Source: Haloarcula halobia (GTDB lineage: Archaea > Halobacteriota > Halobacteria > Halobacteriales > Haloarculaceae). Taken from it: a DNA stretch of 64,000 bases. Position numbers and translations under genes: made by a program. The notes under the pieces are model-generated. The model was given only the letters and a program-made list of their open reading frames with translations. It was not told the DNA's origin and ran no database searches. How positions within the stretch are numbered: the stretch's first letter is position 1; each line of letters opens with the position of its first letter. Shown piece by piece: positions 44,880 to 54,471 of this stretch. The stretch is taken from NCBI RefSeq assembly GCF_029338255.1, contig NZ_CP119787.1, positions 1,736,001-1,800,000 on the forward strand, written 5' to 3'.

Positions 44880-46916
44880 ATGAGTACGAAGACTGGTCAA
44901 TCGCAATCCGTCCGCACGTTCGAGGGGAGTGCAGACCGGTTAGGGAACCTGTTCTATCCGGTCTACGAGTTCCTCTTCGACGACTCGGACGCGTTCGTCC
45001 AGTCCGTCGAGACGAAGCTCGCTGAGTCGCGGATGCCCGACACCGTCGAGATGTATCTCTCGCACGCCATCGCGGTCGGATTCCTCACGGGAACGGTGTT
45101 CTGGCTCCTCGGTATCGGACTGGGGTACGTCCTCGCCTCGCTGGGCTTCCTGGCCGGACCGTTACTGGGCGTTCCACTGCCGGACAGCGGCGTCCTCGTC
45201 GAGCTCGTGCGAACTCTCAGAGCGCCCTTCGTGGTCCTCTTGCTGGGGTTCGTCCTCGGCGGACTCGGCTTCGGGGCCGGGTTCGGGACCGTCGTCGGGA
45301 TCCCGTACCTCCGCGCCAACGAGCGCAAGCGCGAGATCAACATGCTCCTGTCGGACTCGGTGTCGTTCATGTACGCCCTCTCGCTGGGCGGGCTGAACCA
45401 GCTCGAACTGCTCGAGGCGATGGCGAAAGCCGACGACACCTACGGCGAAGTCGCTCGCGAGTTCCAGGCCATCGTCCGTGAGACCAAGACACTCGACGTC
45501 GACTACCGGACGGCCATCAAGAACCAGATGGACCACTCCCCGAGCGACGAGTTCCGCGAGTTCCTCGTGGACATGCTCTCTGTCATCCACAGCGGTGGGA
45601 ACATGACGCAGTTCCTCGAGGACAAGAAGCACAAGTACATGCGCACGGCGAAACAGGAACAGGAACAGACGCTCGACGTGCTCGAGCTCCTGGGCGAGAT
45701 GTACATCACCATCTCCCTGTTCCCGCTGTTGCTCATCATCATCCTCGTGGTGATGAACATGCTCGGAAACGCGTCACAGATGATGCTGTACGTCACTGTC
45801 TACGCGCTCATCCCGATCATCGCGCTGGCGTTCCTGGTGCTGGTCACCACGGTCAAGCGCGACGAGTTCGGCGACGGGGTCATCAAGCCACGCGACGCGA
45901 GCATCTGGCTGGACACCGAGAACCAGTCCGGCATCAGCAACCTCGGGTTCATTTCCTCTTTCAGAGGCACGTACTACATCTTCGACCGCATCGCGGCGAA
46001 GCGAGGGCTCGAAGAGACCGTCGAACTGCTGTCCAAGCCACACCTGTTCTTCAGGGACAACCCGCTGTACACGTTCGCGCTGAGCGTTCCGGCGTCCGTC
46101 TCGCTGGTCGCAGCGGCGGCGCTGTCCGGTGCCGTGCCCACCTCGTGGGCCGACGTGGTCCAACAGCCGGTCTGGTCGACGTTCGTCTACGTCTACATCC
46201 CGCTGTTCCTGGTCGTGACACCGATGGCCGTGTTCCACACCTGGAACCAGCGGTCCCGGCGCGCGATACTCGGGAACCTCTCGGACACGCTCCTGAAGCT
46301 ATCTTCCGTCAACGCGACGGGGGCGACCGTCCTCGAGTCGATCAAGACCGTCTCGGAGACGTCGTCGGACAAGCTCGCAGAGGAGCTCCGGATCATCCAC
46401 CACAAGGTGCACTTCGGGATGAGCCTCAAGGAGTCGCTCATCGAGTTCAACAACAAGTACCAGATGCCGCAACTCGCGCGGACGGTGAAACTCGTCACGA
46501 AAGCTCAGGAAGCGTCCAGCCACATCGCTGTCGTCCTCGCGACGGCCGCGCGTGCCAGCGAGAACGCCGACGACCTCCGACGGGAGCGACACTCCCGCTC
46601 GATGATGCAGGTGGCGATCGTGCTCATGACCTACGTGACGCTGCTGGGCGTGATGGCGCTACTGAAAGTGCAGTTCATCGACGTCATGGCGGACTTTGGC
46701 TCCGCTGGGACCACGGGGAACGCAGGCGGGATGTCACTCGGCGGCGCCGTCGACGCGGACCTGCTGTCGTTGATGTTCTTCCACGCCGTGACCATCCAGG
46801 CCGTGTTCGCCGGCCTCATCTCCGGATACCTCCGTGAGGCGACCCTCCGCGCCGGCGCGAAGTATATCGTCGTGCTCCTCGCGCTCTCCCTGACCGTCTG
46901 GGCGGTGGTGGGATAG
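44880..46916 (+). CDS. pilC: type IV pilus platform protein (PilC/TadC, T2SSF family)
   Basis: The 678-residue membrane protein anchors the ATPase and pilus. It has two copies of the T2SSF domain (about 160-280 and 460-580; SVSFMYALSLGGLNQLELLEAM and DTLLKLSSVNATGATVLESI) and about nine TM segments in three groups. The ATG directly adjoins the P1-like gene stop. The acidic N-terminal 50 residues and the split arrangement match the archaeal PilC/ArlJ form. It would bind PilB and pilin-like subunits coded in the same operon. Confidence 0.93.
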   Translation: MSTKTGQSQSVRTFEGSADRLGNLFYPVYEFLFDDSDAFVQSVETKLAESRMPDTVEMYLSHAIAVGFLTGTVFWLLGIGLGYVLASLGFLAGPLLGVPLPDSGVLVELVRTLRAPFVVLLLGFVLGGLGFGAGFGTVVGIPYLRANERKREINMLLSDSVSFMYALSLGGLNQLELLEAMAKADDTYGEVAREFQAIVRETKTLDVDYRTAIKNQMDHSPSDEFREFLVDMLSVIHSGGNMTQFLEDKKHKYMRTAKQEQEQTLDVLELLGEMYITISLFPLLLIIILVVMNMLGNASQMMLYVTVYALIPIIALAFLVLVTTVKRDEFGDGVIKPRDASIWLDTENQSGISNLGFISSFRGTYYIFDRIAAKRGLEETVELLSKPHLFFRDNPLYTFALSVPASVSLVAAAALSGAVPTSWADVVQQPVWSTFVYVYIPLFLVVTPMAVFHTWNQRSRRAILGNLSDTLLKLSSVNATGATVLESIKTVSETSSDKLAEELRIIHHKVHFGMSLKESLIEFNNKYQMPQLARTVKLVTKAQEASSHIAVVLATAARASENADDLRRERHSRSMMQVAIVLMTYVTLLGVMALLKVQFIDVMADFGSAGTTGNAGGMSLGGAVDADLLSLMFFHAVTIQAVFAGLISGYLREATLRAGAKYIVVLLALSLTVWAVVG

Positions 46917-47447
46917 ATGCCGTCGTCCCGTACCGCTCGCGGCCAGTTGACCCTCGACTTCCTGACGGGGATGGCGGTTTTCTTCGTCGTCGTCGGGTTC
47001 GTCTTCATGTTCGTCCCCGGACTCGTCTCGTCGGCTCCGGACGACCAGGAGGCACCGTTGGTCGCCGATCGGGTCGCGAACCAGCTCGTCGACTTCCACC
47101 TCGGCGAGCCATCGACTGCGGCGCTGGAGCCGACCTGCACGGCCGACTTCTTCAGCCAGAGCAGCCCCGATTCGTGTGGGACGCTCGATACGAGCCAGCC
47201 ACTGCACGACCGGTTAGGTATCGACGACCGGTATCGAGTGAACGTCTCGATCCGGCCCGACGACGCCGGTAGAACCGACAGCACGGCCCTCTGTACGAGC
47301 GGTGGGTCAGTCGGCCCGTGTTCGGGCAGCGGCACCCCCCTCGTCGTCGGAGACACGTACCAGTCCGGCGAAGGCACGGTCGTAACTGTAGAGCGCCACG
47401 TCTCGATAGACGGGACAGACGCGCTCCTGGTGGTGGAGGTCTGGTGA
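46917..47447 (+). CDS. pilin-like protein, DUF7287 type
   Basis: The 176-residue product starts with RGQLTLDFLTGMAVFFVVVG, a pilin-like positively charged neck and hydrophobic helix without an SPVIG site, then a soluble domain with several cysteines (TCTADFF, CGTL, CTSGG, PCSGSG) that may form disulfides outside the cell. It begins one base after the pilC stop and ends two bases before the next gene. It is probably a minor pilin or pseudopilin. Confidence 0.82.
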   Translation: MPSSRTARGQLTLDFLTGMAVFFVVVGFVFMFVPGLVSSAPDDQEAPLVADRVANQLVDFHLGEPSTAALEPTCTADFFSQSSPDSCGTLDTSQPLHDRLGIDDRYRVNVSIRPDDAGRTDSTALCTSGGSVGPCSGSGTPLVVGDTYQSGEGTVVTVERHVSIDGTDALLVVEVW

Positions 47448-47449
47448 CG

Positions 47450-48064
47450 ATGAGTGACAGAGCACAGGTGTTCACACTCGAAGCGCTGGTCTCCGGGATG
47501 CTCCTCCTGGGCGCGGTTATCTTCGCGCTCCAGGCGACGGCCGTCACGCCACAGAGCGCGACGACGGCGAGTTCCCACTCGGTGACCCAGCTCGAACGGG
47601 TCGCCGCCGGCGTCCTCGAGGACGCCGCCGAGGACGGCTCGCTCAAGCGGACCGTCCTCTTCTGGGACCCGTCCGAGGAAGCGTTCCGCGGGCTCGAATC
47701 GTACGAGTCGGGCTACCAGAACGGTGATCTCCCGACCACGTTCGGCGAGCAGCTCCGCCGGAGCTTCGCGACCGGTGGCGTGGCCTACAACGTCAACGTC
47801 CGGTATCAGGTGCCCGGAGACGACCCCGAGACCGTGACCGTCGTCGACAGCGGGACGCCCAGTGACGACGCCGTCCGCGTCGCGACGCTCGTGACGCTCT
47901 ACGACGACGATCCCCTGTACTACGACGACGACGACAACGACTCGACTGCGGCAGTCCCGAGCGCGGACACCGTCTCGTCGGGGTCGTTCTACGCGCCGGA
48001 CGATTCACCCGGAAGTGGCGTGTACAACGTCGTCTCCGTGGAGGTGGTTCTGTGGTCCACCTGA
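47450..48064 (+). CDS. pilin-like protein, DUF7288 type
   Basis: The 204-residue protein has RAQVFTLEALVSGMLLLGAV as an N-terminal pilin-like helix, and an acidic, beta-rich outer domain with an Asp-rich stretch (YDDDDNDST). A GGAGGT sequence nine bases before the ATG at 47450 decides the start. It overlaps the next gene by 13 bp. Function as a minor pilus subunit or priming-complex component is inferred from its place. Confidence 0.82.
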   Translation: MSDRAQVFTLEALVSGMLLLGAVIFALQATAVTPQSATTASSHSVTQLERVAAGVLEDAAEDGSLKRTVLFWDPSEEAFRGLESYESGYQNGDLPTTFGEQLRRSFATGGVAYNVNVRYQVPGDDPETVTVVDSGTPSDDAVRVATLVTLYDDDPLYYDDDDNDSTAAVPSADTVSSGSFYAPDDSPGSGVYNVVSVEVVLWST

Positions 48065-49047
48065 TCTCGGTGCGAGACGCCACGGACCGCGGACAGGTCC
48101 TCCTCGTGACGACGTTCGGTATCGCCGTCCTGCTCGTCGCCCTGACGCTGGTGTTGAACGCCTCCGCGTTCGCCCAGACGATGGCGACGACCAGCAGCGA
48201 CGACAGTCGAGCGGCAGTCGGCTTCACGACCGCCGCCACGGACGGCGTCGCGGGCTCGATAGCCTACGCGAACGAACACCGCAACGAGAGTCAGGTTGCA
48301 CTCCGATCCGAACTCGAAACGAGCGTCGCCGACTGGAGTGCCAGTGCTGACGACGACGCAGCGATGCGGGGCGGTCGTACGAACGTGACCCTGACCGGGT
48401 CGACCCACGAGACCCGCATCTCACAGACCGTCTCGACGCGTGACTTCCGGAGCGGCGCGACCAGCCCCGAGGACGACTGGACGCTCGCCAGCGACGTCTC
48501 CGAGGCGAGAGATCTTCGACTGAACGTCTCCGAGAGCGCGCTCGTCGAGTCCGACCCCGACGGTGACGTCGGCACGCTGACCGGCGACGATGTGTTCCAT
48601 GTGCTCGTCACCGAAGACGACGGCGACACCTGGCGGCTGTTCGTCTACACGAACCAGTCCGACGTGGTCGTCAGGGTTGAGGACACGAGCGGGACCCTGT
48701 ACAGCGCGTGTACGGTCGACCCCGCGTCGGGCGAATCTGTCACCGTCGACCTGGTCGACGGGAAGTTCGACGGGAGCGACTCGTGCAGTGGTTTGGACAC
48801 CTTCGGTGACGTCGACAGTCCGTACAGCCTCGCGTTCCGCTCGGCAGCCAACGTCGAGGGGACCTACACGATGCTCGTCGAACACGGTCCGACCGGCGTC
48901 GACGACAGCAACTACGCGGACGACGAGACCAGCGGCCCGACCGCAGAGGGCCAGATCTCGTCGGCCTCTATCCGACTCACGTACGTGAGTTCGAGCGTGG
49001 AGTACGTCACCGAGACGACGGTCGAGGCAGGTGATGGCGATGCGTGA
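48052..49047 (+). CDS. pilin-like protein, DUF7261 type
   Basis: The 331-residue protein starts with GTG at 48052, with GGAGGTG a few bases upstream deciding it. RGQVLLVTTFGIAVLLVALT is the hydrophobic N-terminal segment, followed by a long Thr/Ser/Asp-rich ectodomain of repetitive beta character containing only two cysteines (CTV and CSG). It overlaps both neighbours, which fits tight co-translation. Its size suggests a tip or adhesive subunit, which is an inference. Confidence 0.82.
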   Translation: MVHLISVRDATDRGQVLLVTTFGIAVLLVALTLVLNASAFAQTMATTSSDDSRAAVGFTTAATDGVAGSIAYANEHRNESQVALRSELETSVADWSASADDDAAMRGGRTNVTLTGSTHETRISQTVSTRDFRSGATSPEDDWTLASDVSEARDLRLNVSESALVESDPDGDVGTLTGDDVFHVLVTEDDGDTWRLFVYTNQSDVVVRVEDTSGTLYSACTVDPASGESVTVDLVDGKFDGSDSCSGLDTFGDVDSPYSLAFRSAANVEGTYTMLVEHGPTGVDDSNYADDETSGPTAEGQISSASIRLTYVSSSVEYVTETTVEAGDGDA

Positions 49048-49498
49048 CCGAGGCGTCTCGCCGGCAGTCGGCTTCGTGACGACGCTGGCCATCACCCTGC
49101 TGCTGGTCGTCTCGCTTTTCACGTCGACGGGCACGCTCGTGGCGTCTGAACGCGACCAGACCGTCCAGGCGGAACTGTCTGTCCTCGGCAACGAGTTCGC
49201 GAACCAGCTGAGCAGCACGGACACGCTGGTCCGTGCGAACGGTTCCCCCACGACGGTCCGCGTCACCGACCGACTCCCCGAACGCGTCGGCGGTGAACAG
49301 TACCGCATCGCCATCGAACAGACCGGTACCAGTGGCGACGCCTACCGATACCGACTCATCGTCACGAGCGCATCGGTGGACGTCTCGGCGGTCGTCGACC
49401 TCAAGACGGGCACGCCCGTCGAAGAGACGACCGTCGACGGTGGCGAGGTCACCGTCTCGTACGACGAGGCGACGGGGACTCTGGAGGTGAACGGCTGA
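49034..49498 (+). CDS. pilin-like protein, DUF7266 type
   Basis: This 154-residue protein has MRDRGVSPAVGFVTTLAITL, the closest of the five to a real prepilin site (SPAVGF compared with SPVIG), so it may be processed. A beta domain and acidic tail follow. ATGs at 49034 and 49040 are both possible. Its stop overlaps the start of the next gene by one base. It is probably a minor pilin. Confidence 0.82.
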   Translation: MAMRDRGVSPAVGFVTTLAITLLLVVSLFTSTGTLVASERDQTVQAELSVLGNEFANQLSSTDTLVRANGSPTTVRVTDRLPERVGGEQYRIAIEQTGTSGDAYRYRLIVTSASVDVSAVVDLKTGTPVEETTVDGGEVTVSYDEATGTLEVNG

Positions 49499-50232
49499 TG
49501 GACCGCGGCCAGAGCACGACGATCGGCTTCGTCGTCATCTTCTCGATGGTCCTCCTGATGGTGGCACTCATCAGCGCCAGTGGCTTCGCGACGCTCGACC
49601 ACGTCCAGGACTCCGAGCGCGTCAACAACGGCGTGCGCTCGTTCGAGATCCTCTCGGACAACGTTGACGACGTGGTCGGCGACGAGGTCCCGAGCCGGAC
49701 GACGACGGTGAAGCTCTACGACTCGCAGCTCTCGGCGGCCGGGACCACCACTATCGAAATAGACGTCCCCGCGGACGGATTCTCCCACGCGTTCGAGGTC
49801 GCTCCGATCGTCCTCGACGCGGGAGCCGGGACGGACGTCGTCTACGAGAACGGCGCGGTCATCCGGTCGGACCCCGACGGAGAGGTGATGGTCGACGAAC
49901 CGGCGATGCTCCTGACCACCGACTACACCGTGCTCCCAGTCGTCCGGACCGAGACCGTGTCCTCGACGGCCGTCGGCGGGCAGTCCAGTGCCACGATCCG
50001 CACCACGCGCGCCGGTACGACCGTCCTGCGGACTGACACCGAGAGCGGTGGCGTCTACGACGACGTCACGCTCACGGTGACCAGCCCGCGCAGCGAGGCG
50101 TGGTTCCGGTACCTTGACGCGCAGTCGGCGACCGACACCTGCACTCGCAGCGGAGACACCGTCACCTGTACGCTGACCACCAGCGAGGTGACGGTCTCCG
50201 TGACCGACGTCGACGTCCGATTCGACACCTGA
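49498..50232 (+). CDS. pilin-like protein, DUF7289 type
   Basis: The 244-residue protein has DRGQSTTIGFVVIFSMVLLM as N-terminal helix, then an Ig-like outer domain with VDEPAMLLTTDYTVL and two cysteines near its end (CTRSG and CTLTT). It resembles the large minus-strand surface protein at its N-terminus and general layout. A GGAGGTG before the ATG decides the start. It is the last gene of the pilus operon. Confidence 0.82.
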   Translation: MDRGQSTTIGFVVIFSMVLLMVALISASGFATLDHVQDSERVNNGVRSFEILSDNVDDVVGDEVPSRTTTVKLYDSQLSAAGTTTIEIDVPADGFSHAFEVAPIVLDAGAGTDVVYENGAVIRSDPDGEVMVDEPAMLLTTDYTVLPVVRTETVSSTAVGGQSSATIRTTRAGTTVLRTDTESGGVYDDVTLTVTSPRSEAWFRYLDAQSATDTCTRSGDTVTCTLTTSEVTVSVTDVDVRFDT

Positions 50233-50370
50233 ACTACGCCCGTCGAGTGTAATCGCTGTCCGGTCACCCCCCGAACGCGCTCCCGACTGCTCCCGGCGTT
50301 CTCTCGTCCGGGAGCTGGCTTGGTTGGTGGTCCGCCGTGCCGTTGTACGCTTCCAGTTCCGAATCATCAA

Positions 50371-50381
50371 ACGATTTATTC
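50371..50381 (+). promoter_or_regulatory. TATA-like element of the carbonic anhydrase gene
   Basis: ACGATTTATTC lies about 27 bases before the ATG at 50403, which fits a leaderless haloarchaeal promoter. The call rests on position and composition only. Confidence 0.5.
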
Positions 50382-50402
50382 GAGCCACTCTCGCTATCCG
50401 GT

Positions 50403-51083
50403 ATGAACCAGACTGTCCAGACGCTGCTCGAAGGTAACGCCGAACACGCTCGCGAGTTCGCCGGCCGCTTCGACGACGTGCAGGACGCCCAGTATCCGGC
50501 TGCCGTCACGGTCTGCTGTTCGGACTCGCGGGTACTGCAGGACCGGATGTGGGACAACGACCAGCCCGGCCATCTCTTTACCGCCGGGAACATCGGGAAC
50601 CGCGTCGTCCAGCAGACGGCGTCGGGCCCGGCCGTCTCCGGCGACGTCCTCTACCCGGTCGCCCACACGGGCACCGACACCGTCGTCGTCGTCGGCCACA
50701 CCGGCTGTGGCGCCGTGACGGCGACCTACACCGCCCTGACCGACGGCGTCGACGAGGCCCCGGGCATCCAGCACTGCATCGACATCCTGCAACCGCACCT
50801 CGAACCCGGCGTCGAGGCGCTGCCCGACGATCTGACCGACGGCGAGGCGGTCAACCACCTCGTCGAGTACAACGTCGACCGCCAGGTCGAGTTCCTGCGA
50901 GAGAGCGAGGACGTGCCCGAGGACACCGACGTCGTCGGCGTCGTCTACGACTTCCAAGATGTCTACTCCGAGACCCGCGGGGAGGTCCACGTCATCAACG
51001 TCGACGGCGAGACGGACGTCGAGGCGCTGCGAGCGGAACACGCCGAGGTCGCGGATCGGATCGCCCGTCTCTGGACGTACTGA
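50403..51083 (+). CDS. beta-class carbonic anhydrase
   Basis: The 226-residue zinc enzyme hydrates CO2. It has the two conserved metal and active-site motifs: CxDxR in VCCSDSRV and HxxC in GHTGCGAV. The fold also shows FTAGNIGNRVV and a helical N-terminus that starts MNQTVQTLLEGN. The ATG at 50403 was preferred because a TATA-like element lies 27 bases upstream. It is a separate transcription unit after the pilus operon. Confidence 0.95.
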   Translation: MNQTVQTLLEGNAEHAREFAGRFDDVQDAQYPAAVTVCCSDSRVLQDRMWDNDQPGHLFTAGNIGNRVVQQTASGPAVSGDVLYPVAHTGTDTVVVVGHTGCGAVTATYTALTDGVDEAPGIQHCIDILQPHLEPGVEALPDDLTDGEAVNHLVEYNVDRQVEFLRESEDVPEDTDVVGVVYDFQDVYSETRGEVHVINVDGETDVEALRAEHAEVADRIARLWTY

Positions 51084-51299
51084 GCGGGACGCGCCCGCCG
51101 GAGCTCCGCTGGGGACCTCGCAGCTATCGCTCACCGGTTCTCGCTGCTCAGGTAGCTGACATCCACGGTTCGCTGCACGTATCAAGGACACATGTCAGGG
51201 AGTCGTACGATCACCGCAGGAATCGACAGCCGGCAGACAAGTCCCTGTTCGTTATTATAAGAGTACTTATACAGATACCGCACCCTGTACCACTCGAAG

Positions 51300-53198
51300 A
51301 TGAATTCGAAAGCAGCGTACAGTTCGACGCGGGGCGTGCCGGCTACCGGAACGACCCGCCGACAGATACTCGCTGCGAGCGGTCTTGTGGCGGTCGGTGC
51401 ATTCAGTGGTTGTCTCGGCAGAGTCGCCAGTGCGACGACGAACACGGATGCATCGCCAGCAGCGCCGTTCGCAGGCATGGGCGAGTACACGGGCCCATCG
51501 CCCGCCGGCGAACCCGCCGTGTACAAACTGACCCCGACCGTTTCCGGAGATATCGGCCCCATCTCCGACGACATCGAGCTCGAAGCGTGGGTGACCGCGA
51601 CCGCTATCGCAGCCACCTGTTGCTTCGACTATAACGATGACGATGAGAGTGGAAGCAACCGAGCCAACTACAACAACACTCGGAGCAACAGGTCGACGAT
51701 CCGCGGCCCGGTCGACGCCGACTCGGACGCCGACGGCCTCGACGACGCGGTCGAACTCCGCTCGAACGCACTCGACCTGGAGAACCAGCTGCTCTCCCAG
51801 ACGAAAGCAGCGGCCGACTCCATCAGCAAGCGCTCCGCACGCACGGGACGGAACCACCTCGCAGACATGGGCGACACCATCGAAGACGTACGAGCCACGC
51901 TCGAACGCTGCTCCGACGACGTGTGCGTGACGGTTCGAGAGCACGCAGACGGACGGACGAAACTAACCCAGCAGGCGGCAGCGCACATCGATAACGGCGA
52001 GTGGGACGCCGCCAGTGAGAACGTGCAGGAAATACAGGCCATCGTCGAAGGTGACATCGAACTGCTCGAATCCTCGGTGAACGACCCAAACACCTCGGAA
52101 GTGACCGGAGAAATCATTCTCGGGGAAGACAGAGATATGGTGATGCCGGGGGACAATATCAAAGCCCTGTACGGGTACCTCGCAGCCGAACCCATACTCA
52201 GCGAGCAGTTCACCATCACGGTGCCCGACGCTCGCGTCCCGGGTCGGGACCTCGCCATCGTTGACGAACTCACTCCACGCCGCATCATCGAGTACGTGAC
52301 CGGCCGAGCCGACGACGATGGACACGTCTACGCGTGGGGTGACTCCATGCGTGCGTCCAACAACAGCCCCATCTACGAGGGCGACGCGGTCGGCGGTCAG
52401 AGCGCGATTTACCGTGGCTCACTCATGAATCCCGGCGGTGACGACGAGTCCCCGCTCTCCGACTCAGACGTGTGCCTGTCCGCCCTCTCCGGTCCCGTCG
52501 ACACGGGCATCCACCTCGAAGCGCACGTCGTCGACGGGCGAGTCACCGTTCGTCCGGTGAACGACCCACCACAGGCCACGGAGACGACCCCGGCCCTCGC
52601 GGTCAGCGGGGACGGGACTGCCGAGCCCGCCGACTTCGACGAGTGGGGGCCCGAAGTCGGTGCGAGTTCGTCCACGTCGACGCTCGTGTGTCCGATTATG
52701 GTCGCGCCACCGGACTGTCCGACGCCGTTCCCGGCGCTGCTGTACGTTCGCCGCTGCAAGCACGCCGACCAGTACATCTACACGGGTGGGTGGGTCATCG
52801 ACGACGGCAGTCTCTACGAGGGCTCGACGACGCTCGTCGCCGTGGGCGGTCCGACGGACGTCGTCGGTGTCGGAGCCGGTGATCTCGATGGAGACGGGTA
52901 CGGCGACGTGATGGCTCGCCGACTGTCGGGAGAGGAAGCGCGACGAGGAGCGCGACTGTTCGACGGGACGGTCTCGGATGCGGTCGCCGAGGGTGTCCTC
53001 TCGGAAGCGCAGGGGAACGACAGGGTGGTCCGAAAGAAGCCGGGGCGAACGACGCGCGGAGCGGCGGGTCCCAACGATGGGGTGCCGGTGGTAATCGCTC
53101 AGCAGGGACGCCTGCCGATCGTCCACTTCACGGAGACAACCGCATCCGATACGGTGAAGTTCAAAGCTGGGGCGGAACTCTCGAAGAGCGTCAACTGA
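51300..53198 (+). CDS. large Tat-exported lipoprotein, unknown function
   Basis: The 632-residue protein has TRRQILAASGLVAVGAFSGC at its N-terminus: a Tat twin arginine and lipobox. The mature part has a DADSDADGLDDAVE segment and DLDGDGYGDVMA, which are EF-hand/thrombospondin type 3-like calcium loops, a helical segment (180-270), and a beta-rich rest. Several cysteines could form disulfides. I do not recognise a family for the whole. A TATA-like GTACTTATAC lies about 30 bases upstream. It is a single-gene unit opposite chorismate mutase. Confidence 0.8.
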   Translation: MNSKAAYSSTRGVPATGTTRRQILAASGLVAVGAFSGCLGRVASATTNTDASPAAPFAGMGEYTGPSPAGEPAVYKLTPTVSGDIGPISDDIELEAWVTATAIAATCCFDYNDDDESGSNRANYNNTRSNRSTIRGPVDADSDADGLDDAVELRSNALDLENQLLSQTKAAADSISKRSARTGRNHLADMGDTIEDVRATLERCSDDVCVTVREHADGRTKLTQQAAAHIDNGEWDAASENVQEIQAIVEGDIELLESSVNDPNTSEVTGEIILGEDRDMVMPGDNIKALYGYLAAEPILSEQFTITVPDARVPGRDLAIVDELTPRRIIEYVTGRADDDGHVYAWGDSMRASNNSPIYEGDAVGGQSAIYRGSLMNPGGDDESPLSDSDVCLSALSGPVDTGIHLEAHVVDGRVTVRPVNDPPQATETTPALAVSGDGTAEPADFDEWGPEVGASSSTSTLVCPIMVAPPDCPTPFPALLYVRRCKHADQYIYTGGWVIDDGSLYEGSTTLVAVGGPTDVVGVGAGDLDGDGYGDVMARRLSGEEARRGARLFDGTVSDAVAEGVLSEAQGNDRVVRKKPGRTTRGAAGPNDGVPVVIAQQGRLPIVHFTETTASDTVKFKAGAELSKSVN

Positions 53199-53209
53199 GC
53201 CACCGCCGC

Positions 53210-53497
53210 TCAGCGGTTCTCTCTCTGTTCGACCTTGTTCAACTCGATGAGCAACCGGAAGACGGCCTTCACCAGGTTCGAATCGACGTCGAACCGTTCG
53301 GCGTTCTCGCCGGCGCGGTCCATGACGGCCTGCTCCTGGGCCTCGTCGGTGGTCGGCAGGCCCTTTTCGGCTTTGACCTGTGCGATGGTGTCGGCCACGT
53401 AGGTCCGCTGGGCGATCTTCTCGACGATCTCCTGGTCTATCGTCCGGATCTCCTCGCGCAGTTCCTCGAGCGACATGTCCTCGGGGTTCGTGCTCAT
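53210..53497 (-). CDS. chorismate mutase
   Basis: The 95-residue all-helical AroQ-type enzyme rearranges chorismate to prephenate. Its sequence pattern LREEIRTIDQEIVEKIAQR with VADTIAQVKAEKGLP matches helix 1 and the Arg/Lys-lined active site. The ATG at 53497 overlaps the upstream shikimate kinase stop by 4 bp. It supplies the substrate of the prephenate dehydrogenase coded at 31.9 kb. The upstream in-frame Arg-rich extension is a shadow. Confidence 0.93.
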   Translation of the reverse strand: MSTNPEDMSLEELREEIRTIDQEIVEKIAQRTYVADTIAQVKAEKGLPTTDEAQEQAVMDRAGENAERFDVDSNLVKAVFRLLIELNKVEQRENR

Positions 53498-54372
53498 ACT
53501 GTCTGTGTTCCCTCCGTCTGTGTCGTGGTCAGTAGCGTGTGGCCGTCCCGTCGGTCCCAGTACTCCCTTACCTGCTCGAGCGCCCGCCGGTCGCCGACGG
53601 CCGTGAACGACGGCCCGGTGCCCGAGAGCGAGACGCCGTCGACCTGACTCATGGCCTCGACGAGCGGTTCCGTCTCGAAGCCGAGCGCGGCACAGAAGGC
53701 GAGCCCGTTGACCGTCATCGCCCGCTGGTAGTCGCCGTCCAGCGCCAGGTCCTCCACGAGGCGAGCCATCGGCGCGATCTTGCGGCATCGCTCGACGTCG
53801 GCGTCCGCGCTGAACGATTGCTCCGGCGGCGTCCAGACGAGCACGTCCCATTCGACCTCGTCGCGGGCCAGCAGCTCGTCGGCGTCGTTGTCGGTGACGG
53901 TGACGCCGCCGAGCATCGACGCGGAGGCGTCGTCGAACGCCCCGGTCACGGTCACGCCGGCGTCCCGGGCAGCCATGACGCCGAGGCGCGCGACGTCCTC
54001 GCGGGTCATCCGCTCTGTCGCGTCCAGCGCGTCCAGCGTCGCGAGCACCGTCGCGTTCGCCGCCGCGCTCGAGCTCTTCAGCCCCGAGGCCATCGGGACG
54101 TCGCTCTCGGTGCGGACGTGGCCGCCCGACACAGCGGGGAACCCGACCGTCTCGGGGCCGCCGTGGGAGTCGATGACGTACTCGACGCACCGTTCGATCA
54201 GGCGGGTGTCGGCGTCGGGCGCGCCGGCCACCTCGCCCGTGACGCCCTCCTCGTCCTTCGACAGCTCCACCGTCGCGGTGGTGTACTCGTCGATGGCGAA
54301 CGCCGAGCCCCGGCCGGTCGCGAGCGCGTTCAGGACCGTTCCGGCGGCGGGCGCGGCTGCCTTTCCTTCCAT
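53494..54372 (-). CDS. aroK: archaeal shikimate kinase (GHMP family)
   Basis: The 292-residue enzyme phosphorylates shikimate. Unlike bacterial AroK it belongs to the GHMP kinases; the ATP loop is DVPMASGLKSSSAAANATV and the C-terminal motif is SLSGTGPSFTAVG. Family size is normal. The ATG at 54372 starts MEGKAAAPAAGTVLNAL, the usual archaeal start. It is coupled by a 4 bp overlap to chorismate mutase. The pair serves aromatic amino acid synthesis. Confidence 0.95.
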   Translation of the reverse strand: MEGKAAAPAAGTVLNALATGRGSAFAIDEYTTATVELSKDEEGVTGEVAGAPDADTRLIERCVEYVIDSHGGPETVGFPAVSGGHVRTESDVPMASGLKSSSAAANATVLATLDALDATERMTREDVARLGVMAARDAGVTVTGAFDDASASMLGGVTVTDNDADELLARDEVEWDVLVWTPPEQSFSADADVERCRKIAPMARLVEDLALDGDYQRAMTVNGLAFCAALGFETEPLVEAMSQVDGVSLSGTGPSFTAVGDRRALEQVREYWDRRDGHTLLTTTQTEGTQTV

Positions 54373-54471
54373 CGCTCCCTACTCCCGCCTGGGAGTATTT
54401 ACTACCTGCGGAAGCGGCCACCGCCCCGGCCACAACGCGCAGTTTTTGGGCCAGGGGCCGAATGACCGGGT

